From assembly GCA_017307755.1 (NCBI GenBank), contig JAFKGQ010000011.1, positions 186,001 through 250,000 on the forward strand: 64,000 nucleotides of DNA, read 5' to 3'. Made by a program: the position numbers and the translations under genes. Under the pieces are notes generated by a model. It was not told where the DNA came from, searched no databases, and saw nothing but the letters and a program-made list of their open reading frames with translations. Below are positions 46,601 through 53,420 of the stretch, piece after piece. Within the stretch, counting starts at the first letter, position 1, and every line of letters begins with the position of its first letter. The stretch comes from Chitinophagaceae bacterium. GTDB lineage: Bacteria > Bacteroidota > Bacteroidia > Chitinophagales > Chitinophagaceae.

Positions 46601-47478
46601 CTCAGCCCGGTTCCTCCTACCCGGATATCGGTAGCGCCACCGCCACCCGATCCTGTATGGGTAGGATTGTTCACAGCTCCTGTACCACCGCCATTCCAGC
46701 CTCCGGCATTACTGCCCGAACCAGAATTAACCACATAGCCGTTGCCACCTGCTCCACCTACATAAATATTCAGTGTCATACCAGGATTCACGCTATAAAT
46801 GGCCTGTACCCGGCCGCCATTACCACCCGCTGCCCTGGGGCTAGACGACACGTACGTTCCACCCTGCGCGCCAGATGCATCGATATGCAGGCTGGAAACG
46901 TCCTGGGGTACCGTAAAGGTTTGTACGCTTCCCGTATAAGAAAATGTCTGGCTCGTAGCCTTAATCCCCTGCGCATAACCGCGCAGTCCGGAAAAAAGCA
47001 GATTTGCCGTCGTAGCCGTACTGCTGGCGCATACAGCCGGATTCGGACCCAATGTCAACGATGCCGCTTGATTCGCGATACCGTAGACGTCTATATTCTG
47101 AGAGGGGGCTCCAGCGCTCGCCACATTAATATAACCTGTGAGAAACCCGCTGGCACTGCTCGGAATCCTTACATAAATGGCCGTACTGCTGACGGTGCTG
47201 CCGGTTAGCGGCAGGATAAGCGGCGTATTGCGGTTACCCACAGTAGTAAAAGACGAAGAGGTACTCACCTCAAATCCATAAGGTGGATAAATGTAGATAC
47301 TGTTGGACAGCCCAGTACCGCTCACCGCAAAGCTTTGCGAAGCACCCGGGCTGCCACTGTTGCTCGCAAATGGGCTTAAACTACCTGTGAGTGTAATGGT
47401 CTGCGCTGCCGCCTCAACAGTGAAAGCGAAAAATAAAATCGTGCAAAAGATAAATGCGTTGAGTCTACTTAATTTCAT
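43663..47478 (-). CDS. Large adhesin-like protein: glycine-rich domain, MBG repeats, T9SS tail
   Basis: The 1271-residue exported protein has a signal peptide (VEAAAQ), then Ig-like beta domains. A glycine-rich region follows (about 195-425, GGAGGNGYVVNSGSGSNAGG and GGGGGYYGGGGG), as in the Gly_rich/ALK-type domain. From about 700 to 1030 come four tandem MBG (YDG-like) repeats of about 78 residues, with near-identical DNA repeats 234 nt apart. A bacterial Ig-like segment and a T9SS sorting domain (ITVSPNPVHSRTMF, GIYIISLQLSNGQKVS) end it. The likely role is a surface adhesin or biofilm component. It forms an apparent operon with the barrel protein that follows. Confidence 0.85.
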   Translation of the reverse strand: MKLSRLNAFIFCTILFFAFTVEAAAQTITLTGSLSPFASNSGSPGASQSFAVSGTGLSNSIYIYPPYGFEVSTSSSFTTVGNRNTPLILPLTGSTVSSTAIYVRIPSSASGFLTGYINVASAGAPSQNIDVYGIANQAASLTLGPNPAVCASSTATTANLLFSGLRGYAQGIKATSQTFSYTGSVQTFTVPQDVSSLHIDASGAQGGTYVSSSPRAAGGNGGRVQAIYSVNPGMTLNIYVGGAGGNGYVVNSGSGSNAGGWNGGGTGAVNNPTHTGSGGGGATDIRVGGTGLSNRILVAGGGGGGAKYYLPIFGGPGGDLTGGDGQIGRYFSGTAGLGGTQSAGGAGSVLGSTPPGGNGSLGQGGNGGNDIGPGGGGGYYGGGGGTGTSGSSSAGGGSSYADPALVSVVHTQGYNAGDGNLTVTYYMPTTMPMTYSITWDSGPLANIAPGTAFPKNSPIAIPIPANTTAGTYTGTLALDNGAGPTNYPVSVTVNGQTISLGTISDVSSTATSFAIPYTGATGSPDQYSIVAASPVAMPGFNSVVNAALGSSPLTVPIPAGQPGTYNYNFSITNSHTGCVSDTYPLTLTVLNPPTITTSGSLSTLTTDYGLPSINQTTFTIAGSFLTGDIKLAAPTGFELSTNASYGYVRNLVLTQTNGIVNSTIIYARLSATAQVANSPYSGNIVCSSIGATSQNVATLPSSVYPVNLTITTKDTSKNYGSALAVANGSTLFTASGLKNGETVGSVTLTFGAGSAANAAVGTYSGSVVASAPSGGTFTASNYTISYVNGAIVVNPVTLTVSANPQTRIYGSTDPVLTYMASGLVNDENSSVFTGSLTRDAGENVGNYTINAGSLSAGGNYTISYTGNQFTITPASLTVTAGPQTKVFGMVDPALTYTATGFVNSDNSAVLTGSLSRLTGENAGSYPINIGSLSAGRNYAISYTGNQFTITPASLTVTADARTKAYGAADPLLTYTASGFVNGGNNSLLTGTLSRAAGEDVGNYAINLGTLSAGGNYSITYTGNFLTITRIPQQISWVQNLVAGCGGAAPPTLNAVSSSGLPVSYTVSNTAVASISGNQLTLLQPGMTVITASQSGNNNYSPAVAVTNTLNFRSTTLVRTHWNDALLFDNTSGNYVSWQWYKSGSAIAGATAPYFSEGTPLSGQYYVVAVDKNNGSVQSCPLTLTPGAAVGGITVSPNPVHSRTMFTVAANYTDAQLQGAKLSVITVTGTIVAQLTTVHPTNSISAPTGSGIYIISLQLSNGQKVSTNLLVN
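44600..45115 (-). repeat. Tandem MBG-domain coding repeats
   Basis: Within the adhesin gene, near-identical segments recur every 234 nt (78 codons). A block starting at 44615 (GTCAAAGAAGCCGG) returns at 44849 (GTTAAAGAAGCCGG) with only a few differences over about 78 bases. Such internal repeats can expand or shrink by recombination and vary protein length between strains. Confidence 0.8.
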
Positions 47479-47934
47479 ATTAAGCGTTTAGGGGTGTTGG
47501 GTGATTAACAAGGCCTCAACCAGGGTTAAGAACGTCGGCTTCCATTGTCAGTATCCGACAATAGGACTCCCCACGACAACCGGCAAGGCTTTCCCGCCAA
47601 CCGCGACAACGGCTGGTAGCAAAGGCTGTTGTTAACAAACCATATTTTTAACAGTGAACCTTAGAATGGAAGAAAAGGCGAATGTTAGATTGGAGGCGAA
47701 TTTTGTAGCAAAGGATTTTTAGTTTTATCATTAAGAATAGGAGTTATCAAAGGGACCAATTGTTTATCCTGTCCACAAAAGAAACGATTTATACGAAGAA
47801 AAATGTCCCTGAAATTAGCAGGAGGATTAATTAGCGGGCAGGACGTACTAAATCCGAAAAGCCACCAAATTCTTTGTAGTTACGGCTTTCATAGTTTATT
47901 GGCTATATTTTGGAAACAGACGGAGCGAGTATTT
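47479..47934. other. 456-bp intergenic region, divergent-gene upstream DNA
   Basis: No gene was recognised between the start of the adhesin gene and the end of the Crp/Fnr gene. It holds the inverted repeat ATTGTC-7 nt-GACAAT at 47544-47562, some 65 bp upstream of the adhesin start and so a possible operator. It also contains a repeated Pro-like CGACAACCGGC tract around 47575-47615. The remainder is AT-rich with no visible RNA gene. Confidence 0.5.
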
Positions 47935-47952
47935 TAATGACAAATGTCATTA
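47935..47952 (+). terminator. Palindrome with T-run after the Crp/Fnr gene end
   Basis: TAATGACA (47935-47942), AA, TGTCATTA (47945-47952) form an 8-bp perfect hairpin followed on the plus strand by ATTTTTTTC, overlapping the stop codon of the Crp/Fnr gene. It could terminate rightward transcription from the intergenic region or act as a regulator-binding palindrome. Confidence 0.35.
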
Positions 47953-48582
47953 TTTTTTTCTTCGACGGGTTGCCGAAGCCTTCTTGCTGCGCAGCCGGCT
48001 AAGTGTTTCGCTGGCGATACCCATATACGATGCAATATACTTGATGGGTATTCTATTGGCCAGGTCTCCATGGCTTTGCAGGAAATGTTGGTATTTAAGG
48101 TCTGCATTTTTCATCCTGGCGAGAAGTGCCCTGTTCTCCGCATCCGCATAATATTTTTGGTATATTTTACGGGCGACGATGTTGAAGGAGGGGAATTTTT
48201 GAAACGTTTTTTCCAGGTCAGTAAAGGAGAAGGCCAGGAGTTCACAATCTTCAAGAGCCTGCAAATATTCAATGGCCTCTACCTGGAAGAAAAAGCTGTG
48301 GATGGCTGTCGCGAAATTATTTTCAGCCGTAATCCAGGTAGTGATTTCCGCGCCCCCGTCTTTGATATAGCCTCGTATTACACCCGAACAGATGAAAAAG
48401 GTATGGGTACTGATCTCGCCTGGTTTTATCAGTAATTCCCCTCTGCGGATCCGCAAAGGATAACATTTTCGGGTAATATGATCTTGTAGTCTTTTACCCA
48501 GGGGGTTTATCCATTCCAACATTTGCATCAGGGCCTCTGCTTCCTCTGGTTTTGCGTGTTCCTTTAATTCGATCGGCTTCAT
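47950..48582 (-). CDS. Crp/Fnr-family transcriptional regulator
   Basis: The 210-residue protein has a cyclic-nucleotide-binding-like beta roll (about 40-130, LRIRRGELLIKPGEISTHTFFI) and a C-terminal helix-turn-helix with the motif IPIKYIASYMGIASETLSRLR. The cysteine pattern of an FNR iron-sulfur cluster is absent, and the ligand-binding part does not retain the full cAMP-binding signature, so the inducing signal is unknown. The group is common in Bacteroidetes. The C-terminus is unusually basic (KKASATRRRKK). It is transcribed towards the adhesin gene with a 470-bp gap in between. Confidence 0.88.
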   Translation of the reverse strand: MKPIELKEHAKPEEAEALMQMLEWINPLGKRLQDHITRKCYPLRIRRGELLIKPGEISTHTFFICSGVIRGYIKDGGAEITTWITAENNFATAIHSFFFQVEAIEYLQALEDCELLAFSFTDLEKTFQKFPSFNIVARKIYQKYYADAENRALLARMKNADLKYQHFLQSHGDLANRIPIKYIASYMGIASETLSRLRSKKASATRRRKK

Positions 48583-49033
48583 ACGTTTTATGGGTTTCCG
48601 GGCCGTATATTTTTGGCAAAAATACGTTAGTAGGACTACCCTTTGTGTTTTATTCCCCCTTGATCTTTATCATCTACGGAAGTCCTTTGGTCTTCGTAAA
48701 GAGATACCAATGCCGGTTGTAGGTAAATTTTATCATTTACCAATTTCTTCCAACTTTCCCAGGAGAATGAGTTCTGGGCATAGATTCGTCGGTTCTTCAC
48801 AAATCATTTTCCCAGCGATCAAATAAATTTAAACATATAAAAAAACATACTTATTCTACATAATTCATATATTTGTTCAACTACTTATTTCATCCTGATT
48901 CGCGTACTTATTCCATCCTCATTCGCCCATATTTTACCGTAAATTTTCTATCTGACTACTGACCCGATCCAGCTGATGCCGGCATTGGAACGGGTTCTTA
49001 TAGTAATTTTCCTATTGTTTAACCATTAAATGA
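48583..49033. other. 450-bp intergenic region, no gene seen
   Basis: AT-rich DNA between the divergent Crp/Fnr and bacilliredoxin genes. It probably holds both promoters. A 23-bp tandem repeat sits at 48882-48927. Nothing resembling a tRNA or structured RNA was found by eye. Confidence 0.5.
48882..48927. repeat. 23-bp tandem repeat upstream of bacilliredoxin
   Basis: Two adjacent copies of 23 bp (48882-48904 and 48905-48927) share 20 of 23 bases; each begins TACTTATT and ends ATTCGC plus one base. A weaker third relative begins TACTTATT at 48849. The repeats lie 105-150 bp upstream of the bacilliredoxin start, so they might serve as binding sites. Confidence 0.65.
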
Positions 49034-49456
49034 ATGTTTATGCCTTACTCTCCACTTCTCATAAAGCCATTCAGGGAAGAGCTCACCGAATCTGGCGTCA
49101 CGGAATTGATCACCGCAGACAGTGTGGATACTTTCATGAAAAACCCGAAAGGCGTCGACATGGTCGTAATGAATTCAGTATGCGGCTGTGCAGCAGGAAT
49201 GGCCCGTCCCGCCGTAAGGCTCGCCCTGGAGAATAATAAAAAGCCGACCAGGGTCGCCACTGTATTTGCAGGGCAGGACCTGGAAGCAACAGCCCGTATG
49301 CGATCCTACTTTGCCGATATCCCACCATCTTCGCCTTCTATTGCCATCTTTAAGGATGGTGAATTGGTTTATTTTATTCCCAAGCACAGGATAGAGAGTA
49401 GGGATGCACATGCAGTCGCTCAGGACCTGATTTCGGCATTCGAGGAATTCTGTTGA
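49034..49456 (+). CDS. BrxA/BrxB-family bacilliredoxin
   Basis: The 140-residue protein belongs to the YphP/YqiW bacilliredoxin family with the thioredoxin-like fold. The active-site motif C50-G-C52 (NSVCGCAAGMARPAV) is preserved. The remainder matches family features such as VFAGQDLEATARMR and PPSSPSIAIFKDGELV. Family members remove bacillithiol from proteins in Firmicutes and act as disulfide reductases in Bacteroidetes, which also make bacillithiol or use other thiols. It stands alone on its strand. The family name implies bacillithiol, but the presence of that thiol is not shown here. Confidence 0.92.
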   Translation: MFMPYSPLLIKPFREELTESGVTELITADSVDTFMKNPKGVDMVVMNSVCGCAAGMARPAVRLALENNKKPTRVATVFAGQDLEATARMRSYFADIPPSSPSIAIFKDGELVYFIPKHRIESRDAHAVAQDLISAFEEFC

Positions 49457-50025
49457 TCTCAGATTGGGAGTTATATAAAGTCCCTGTTTCCCAAAGCATG
49501 TTGTATCTAGTTTATCTTTCTCATTAATGGCATGGATCGAACTGAAACAAGCTCCCTGACATAATGCACCAGTATGATGATCGGGCTGGCTAATAATCCG
49601 TCGGCCATATATTAATATATAGGCCGTCATAAATTTCTAATAGCGAATTACTGATTAGGGATTTTATCATCAGTATATTTTATCATTCCCCAATACAAAA
49701 TGTAAAAAGTATTGTTTCTCAATAAGTTGGATACTCCGAGGTACAAAGGAGGGACAAACATTTTAAAAGACCAGCTTAGTTATTGATTTTCAATGTTAGC
49801 CGAATTGTAAAGATATGAAAACGCTGTGTTTCGGTTGGGGCAGATCCCTAGATGTTAAGGTCAATAGACGGTTACAAACTATAAGGAAAGGTCAACTTGT
49901 TGGTTTTGATATCTTATTAGTAAGATATAAGAGAACCCTATCCAAGTTTTATTTTATTCAATTGATTTTGAAATGTAGAAAAGTTCTTTACTCCTAGTCC
50001 TCCTATTGTTTTGTAAATTGTGGTC
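49457..50025. other. 570-bp AT-rich intergenic region
   Basis: No reliable gene was found. Base composition drops from about here to 53.3 kb. It contains a 10-bp hairpin at 49602-49626, a direct repeat ATTTTATCAT at 49661-49670 and 49677-49686, and right after it CCCAATACAAAA at 49689-49700, which equals 53408-53419 in the mnmE end. A short open frame at 49815-49997 has no family features and was not called. Confidence 0.5.
49602..49626. repeat. Hairpin with GC clamp and AT stem
   Basis: CGGCC (49602-49606) and GGCCG (49622-49626) enclose TATAT/ATATA with a one-base bulge and a four-base TAAT loop. It is placed about 150 bp downstream of the bacilliredoxin stop, at the apparent border of the AT-rich segment. 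It may be a terminator or a structural element of the boundary. Confidence 0.4.
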
Positions 50026-51183
50026 ATGAATCAAGAACTAATTTACTTAGATAATAATGCTACGACCAAGCTTGACCCTCGTGTTTTGGAGGCGATGATG
50101 CCTTTTCTGACGAATCAATACGGAAATGCAGCGAGTAATCATGAGTTTGGCGTGGCTATTAATCAGTATGTAAAAGAAGCAAGGGCCAACATAGCTGAAT
50201 TAATTGGATGCGACGACCACGAAATAATATTTACCTCGGGAGCCACCGAATCTATTAATCTGGCAATCAAAGGAATAGCGGAAAGCAACCAGGGTAAAGG
50301 TAAACACATTGTTACTGTTGTTACCGAACACCCAGCCGTTTTAGACACCTGTAGACATTTGGAACGGCAAGGTTACGAAATTACATATTTACCAGTAGGT
50401 CCTGATGGTTTACTAGATATGCATAATGTCGGGCAGAGTATAAGAGAAGATACTATCTTGGTAAGTGTCATGCTGGTAAATAACGAGATCGGGGTAATAC
50501 AGCGTATCGAGGAAATTGCAGAAATAGCCCATGCAAAAGGTGCATTTTTTATGACCGATGCTACACAGGCTGTTGGCAAAATCCCAGTTCTAGTAAATCA
50601 TTTGGGGATTGATTTAATGAGTTTTTCAGGTCACAAATTTTATGGCCCCAAAGGCGTAGGCGCCTTATATGTCCGAAGCAAGCGACCCAATAAGGCAAAG
50701 TTGAATGCCCTCATCCACGGAGGGGGGCATGAAAAAGGGTTAAGAAGTGGCACCTTAAACGTCCCAGGAATCGTAGGAATGGGTCAAGCCGCTTGGATAG
50801 CGAGAAAAGAAATGCAGGCTGATGCCCAACGGATTGGCAAAATCCGAGACTATATTGAAAAGGAGTTGTTACAGATTGACCATGCATTTCTGAACGGCCA
50901 TTCCAATCAACGCCTTTACAATGTAACCAATATTTGCTTCGAAGATGCGGACGCAGACGCGATGATCATTGATCTAAAAGATATTATGGTTTCTAATGGT
51001 TCTGCATGTTCTTCTACTTCCGTCGAACCTTCCCATGTCTTAATGGCCCTGGGGCTAACTGAACGCCAAGGCTTCTCATCCCTTCGGATAAGCCTCGGTC
51101 GATTTAATACACAGCAAGAGGCTGTGATTGCGGTGAAATCCATTAAAGAGATTGTGACGAATCTAAGGTTAATGAATGTTTGA
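50026..51183 (+). CDS. Cysteine desulfurase (NifS/IscS/DndA-like)
   Basis: From ATG at 50026 the protein has 385 residues. A GTG two codons earlier is the alternative. It is a PLP-dependent class V aminotransferase-fold enzyme that takes sulfur from L-cysteine. It has N-terminal YLDNNATTKLDP, the His of VTEHPAVLD, the PLP-binding Lys204 (SGHKFYGPKG) and the nucleophile Cys328 in SNGSACSSTSVEPSH. The short loop and the GSACSS sequence place it with the group I enzymes such as IscS, NifS and DndA. No other Fe-S assembly gene is nearby; instead it is followed by a small unknown gene and a DUF262 protein. The composition is lower in GC than the flanking genes. Confidence 0.92.
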   Translation: MNQELIYLDNNATTKLDPRVLEAMMPFLTNQYGNAASNHEFGVAINQYVKEARANIAELIGCDDHEIIFTSGATESINLAIKGIAESNQGKGKHIVTVVTEHPAVLDTCRHLERQGYEITYLPVGPDGLLDMHNVGQSIREDTILVSVMLVNNEIGVIQRIEEIAEIAHAKGAFFMTDATQAVGKIPVLVNHLGIDLMSFSGHKFYGPKGVGALYVRSKRPNKAKLNALIHGGGHEKGLRSGTLNVPGIVGMGQAAWIARKEMQADAQRIGKIRDYIEKELLQIDHAFLNGHSNQRLYNVTNICFEDADADAMIIDLKDIMVSNGSACSSTSVEPSHVLMALGLTERQGFSSLRISLGRFNTQQEAVIAVKSIKEIVTNLRLMNV

Positions 51184-51186
51184 CCC

Positions 51187-51399
51187 GTGAAAAACAATCC
51201 ATCAAATCATCTTTCAGAAGAGGACATTCGGGCTAAAGTTGCCTATCAATGGCTAAAAGGTTATAGCTTCGTCGATAGGGAAATGCCGAAAGCATACCTT
51301 CTGGTAACAGAGGTAACTTCAGACCTATTCCGGGCAAATATTAATTGCTCGCCTATCGATATAATCTCAGATGTGCATACAGGAGGAATACTTATTTAA
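51187..51399 (+). CDS. Small hypothetical protein, 70 aa
   Basis: It begins with GTG three bases after the desulfurase stop and ends 105 bp before the DUF262 gene, so it is probably in the same operon. The sequence (SEEDIRAKVAYQWLKGYSFVD) weakly resembles the start of N-terminal nuclease domains of type I restriction HsdR-like proteins, but only the first 30 residues. The rest has no known features. It may be a truncated gene or a small partner protein. I cannot assign a function. Confidence 0.5.
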   Translation: MKNNPSNHLSEEDIRAKVAYQWLKGYSFVDREMPKAYLLVTEVTSDLFRANINCSPIDIISDVHTGGILI

Positions 51400-51504
51400 C
51401 CATCTGAATGCAGGTTGAGTCAAAGTCTTTTTATACCCATTACGAATTGAAAAAATCAAATAATCCTATTACCTTCGGCCCAACCATTACTCAAGACCTT
51501 GCAT

Positions 51505-53271
51505 ATGGAAGTTAAACCAGACTATGGACCCGTAGGAAAATTTTTTGAATTTCAGCCTGTATACCGAGTGCCTCCCTATCAAAGAGCCTACGCCTGGGAG
51601 AAAATTGAAATAGAGGATTTTGTCAAGGATCTTCATGCCTGTTATGACAAACGGAAATTTTCAGAGCCAGTTGTGCATTTTTTTGGTCAAATTGTATGTA
51701 TAAAAGGAGAACTACCAGGAACTGATCAATTAAAATATTATGAACTTGTTGATGGTCAACAAAGAATTGCCACCTTCGTTTTACTGGTAGCTGCCTTAAT
51801 TAATGTTTATAAAGAGATAATTGCCACTGAATTAGAAGGTAATATGAACTTGAATAATGAGAGAGGCATTTTGCAAGGGCGAATCCAACAGTTGACCAAA
51901 CGTTATTTTGCATTTCAGCTAGAAATCGATGAGAGTTTTCAAGATATTAATGTACTTGTGTTATGCAATCGGGATCGGACGTTTTTTCAATCATTCCTTA
52001 AAGACATAAATACTGTAACAGAAAGGGAATCTCATAAACTTATAAAAGAAGCTTATGCTTTGATTAATAATAAAGTAAAAAGCTTAATCGGCGTAGGTAG
52101 CCTAAAGGATCGAATCGGGAATTTGAAGGATATCGAAAAAATATTGGAACAGGATTTTTGCATTCTAAACATGGTTACCGATGATCGGAAAGCAGCTTTT
52201 AAACTTTTTCAAGTGCTTAATAATAGAGGAAAGAATCTGACAGAAGGTGATCTGCTTAGAGCCGAATGCCTACGTATGTTGGAACCTCACCAAAACGAAC
52301 AGGAAATTACTGAAAAGGCATGGGATCATATTCTATTAGATAAACCTACTGATACAGAAGAGTTTTTACGAGCTATTTATAGCAGTTATACTGGTCAAAA
52401 AGCTGGAACCAATTCTTTATTCAATGACTTTCTTTTGAAATTTCTACCTGAATCTGAACATGAGCAAATAGACAATGTTGCCGCCAGCCGGATAAAGGAT
52501 GAGGTAATTAAGATAGAGGAAGATGTTATTTTGTTGCGTAAAATATCAAGCGGCCAATGGCCCTATGAGTCTAGACTACCAGTAGAACACTGGGATCGGA
52601 ATAAATTGCCACTATTAGTACATGCTTTAGGCCATAAAGAATGTTTGCCGCTCTTGTTATCCGCAAGAGAACTAGCTCAACCTTTGTTTAGCGACATTGT
52701 CAACCTTTTGGAGCGCTTTGCTTTTCGATATTTAATAATTGGAAATCAATATGTTGGAGATCTTATCGATCTTTATAATGAAGAAGCAAGAGCTATTAGA
52801 GATAATCCTGGGGCTTATACCATCGATCGATTAAAATTAAAGCTTCAACCCCTAATGGATAGAGTCGATGAAGCTATGTTCCGACGCCAATTAGATGATT
52901 TTAAATACACACGCCAAGGTAAAAGCAATAAACCCCTTAAGTACTTCTTACTATCTGCTGCATATTACTACCCTTGGTATATTGCTGGCGCAAATGGTTA
53001 TCCCACCTATACTGAGAAACAGATTGTATACGATTTTACCGATTCCACTATTGAGCATGTATATCCATATAATGGGGTAGGTGCAATTGTACACGCCACT
53101 TTAGAGCCTCTAAAAAATACATTAGGCAATCTTACCATATTAGGAAATCTGGATAATCGAACAGGCGCTAATGATGATTTCGCGACCAAAAGACCTATAT
53201 ATGAAAAGTCTTCTTTAATGATCAATAGGGATGTCCGGTATTCCCCCAATCCTGCCCACCATGGTCACTAA
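51505..53271 (+). CDS. DUF262-DUF1524 protein (GmrSD/SspE-like), 3' end shortened
   Basis: The ATG at 51505 gives 588 residues; an upstream in-frame TTG at 51499 is less likely. The N-terminal DUF262 domain has the P23-P24-Y25-Q26-R27 motif and the D83-G-Q-Q-R87 nucleotide-binding signature. The C-terminal DUF1524 domain has an HNH-like core: IEHVYP (His518) and NTLGNLTILGNLDN. These domains occur in GmrSD type IV restriction enzymes and in SspE, which acts with phosphorothioation systems. The chain ends soon after the FATKRPIYEKS motif (terminal SPNPAHHGH), so the usual last 30-60 residues of DUF1524 are missing. It ends 130 bp before mnmE. Low-GC, likely acquired. Confidence 0.8.
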   Translation: MEVKPDYGPVGKFFEFQPVYRVPPYQRAYAWEKIEIEDFVKDLHACYDKRKFSEPVVHFFGQIVCIKGELPGTDQLKYYELVDGQQRIATFVLLVAALINVYKEIIATELEGNMNLNNERGILQGRIQQLTKRYFAFQLEIDESFQDINVLVLCNRDRTFFQSFLKDINTVTERESHKLIKEAYALINNKVKSLIGVGSLKDRIGNLKDIEKILEQDFCILNMVTDDRKAAFKLFQVLNNRGKNLTEGDLLRAECLRMLEPHQNEQEITEKAWDHILLDKPTDTEEFLRAIYSSYTGQKAGTNSLFNDFLLKFLPESEHEQIDNVAASRIKDEVIKIEEDVILLRKISSGQWPYESRLPVEHWDRNKLPLLVHALGHKECLPLLLSARELAQPLFSDIVNLLERFAFRYLIIGNQYVGDLIDLYNEEARAIRDNPGAYTIDRLKLKLQPLMDRVDEAMFRRQLDDFKYTRQGKSNKPLKYFLLSAAYYYPWYIAGANGYPTYTEKQIVYDFTDSTIEHVYPYNGVGAIVHATLEPLKNTLGNLTILGNLDNRTGANDDFATKRPIYEKSSLMINRDVRYSPNPAHHGH

Positions 53272-53354
53272 TTCCAGAACTAACAACCAGATTCGCACCA
53301 CAAAAAGCATAAACAAAGACAAATAAAGCACAATTATCAACAACTCGGCTCGGT

Positions 53355-53420
53355 GAAAACACCTGATTATCAGGCTAAAACCCACCTCCGGCGCGAGTCG
53401 CCTACTTCCCAATACAAAAC
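53355..53420 (-). other. mnmE 3' end with candidate att core
   Basis: The end of mnmE on the plus strand is CTACTTCCCAATACAAAAC at 53402-53420. The 15-base core 53402-53416 recurs at 41601-41615. Just downstream of the stop lies CCTGATTATCAGG, a hairpin-forming inverted repeat, and the GGCTAAAACCC stretch, which has a diverged copy at 41.57 kb. This is the gene-side junction of the proposed element. Confidence 0.65.

Noticed and set aside
49815..49997. 60-codon open frame before the desulfurase gene
   Set aside because: It has no family features, an odd composition (many Arg/Lys and Leu) and lies in AT-rich DNA where such frames arise by chance.
41536..53401. Search for an integrase, resolvase or transposase in the accessory region
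   Set aside because: No gene in this span has recombinase motifs; none was called, so mobility is inferred only from the repeats.
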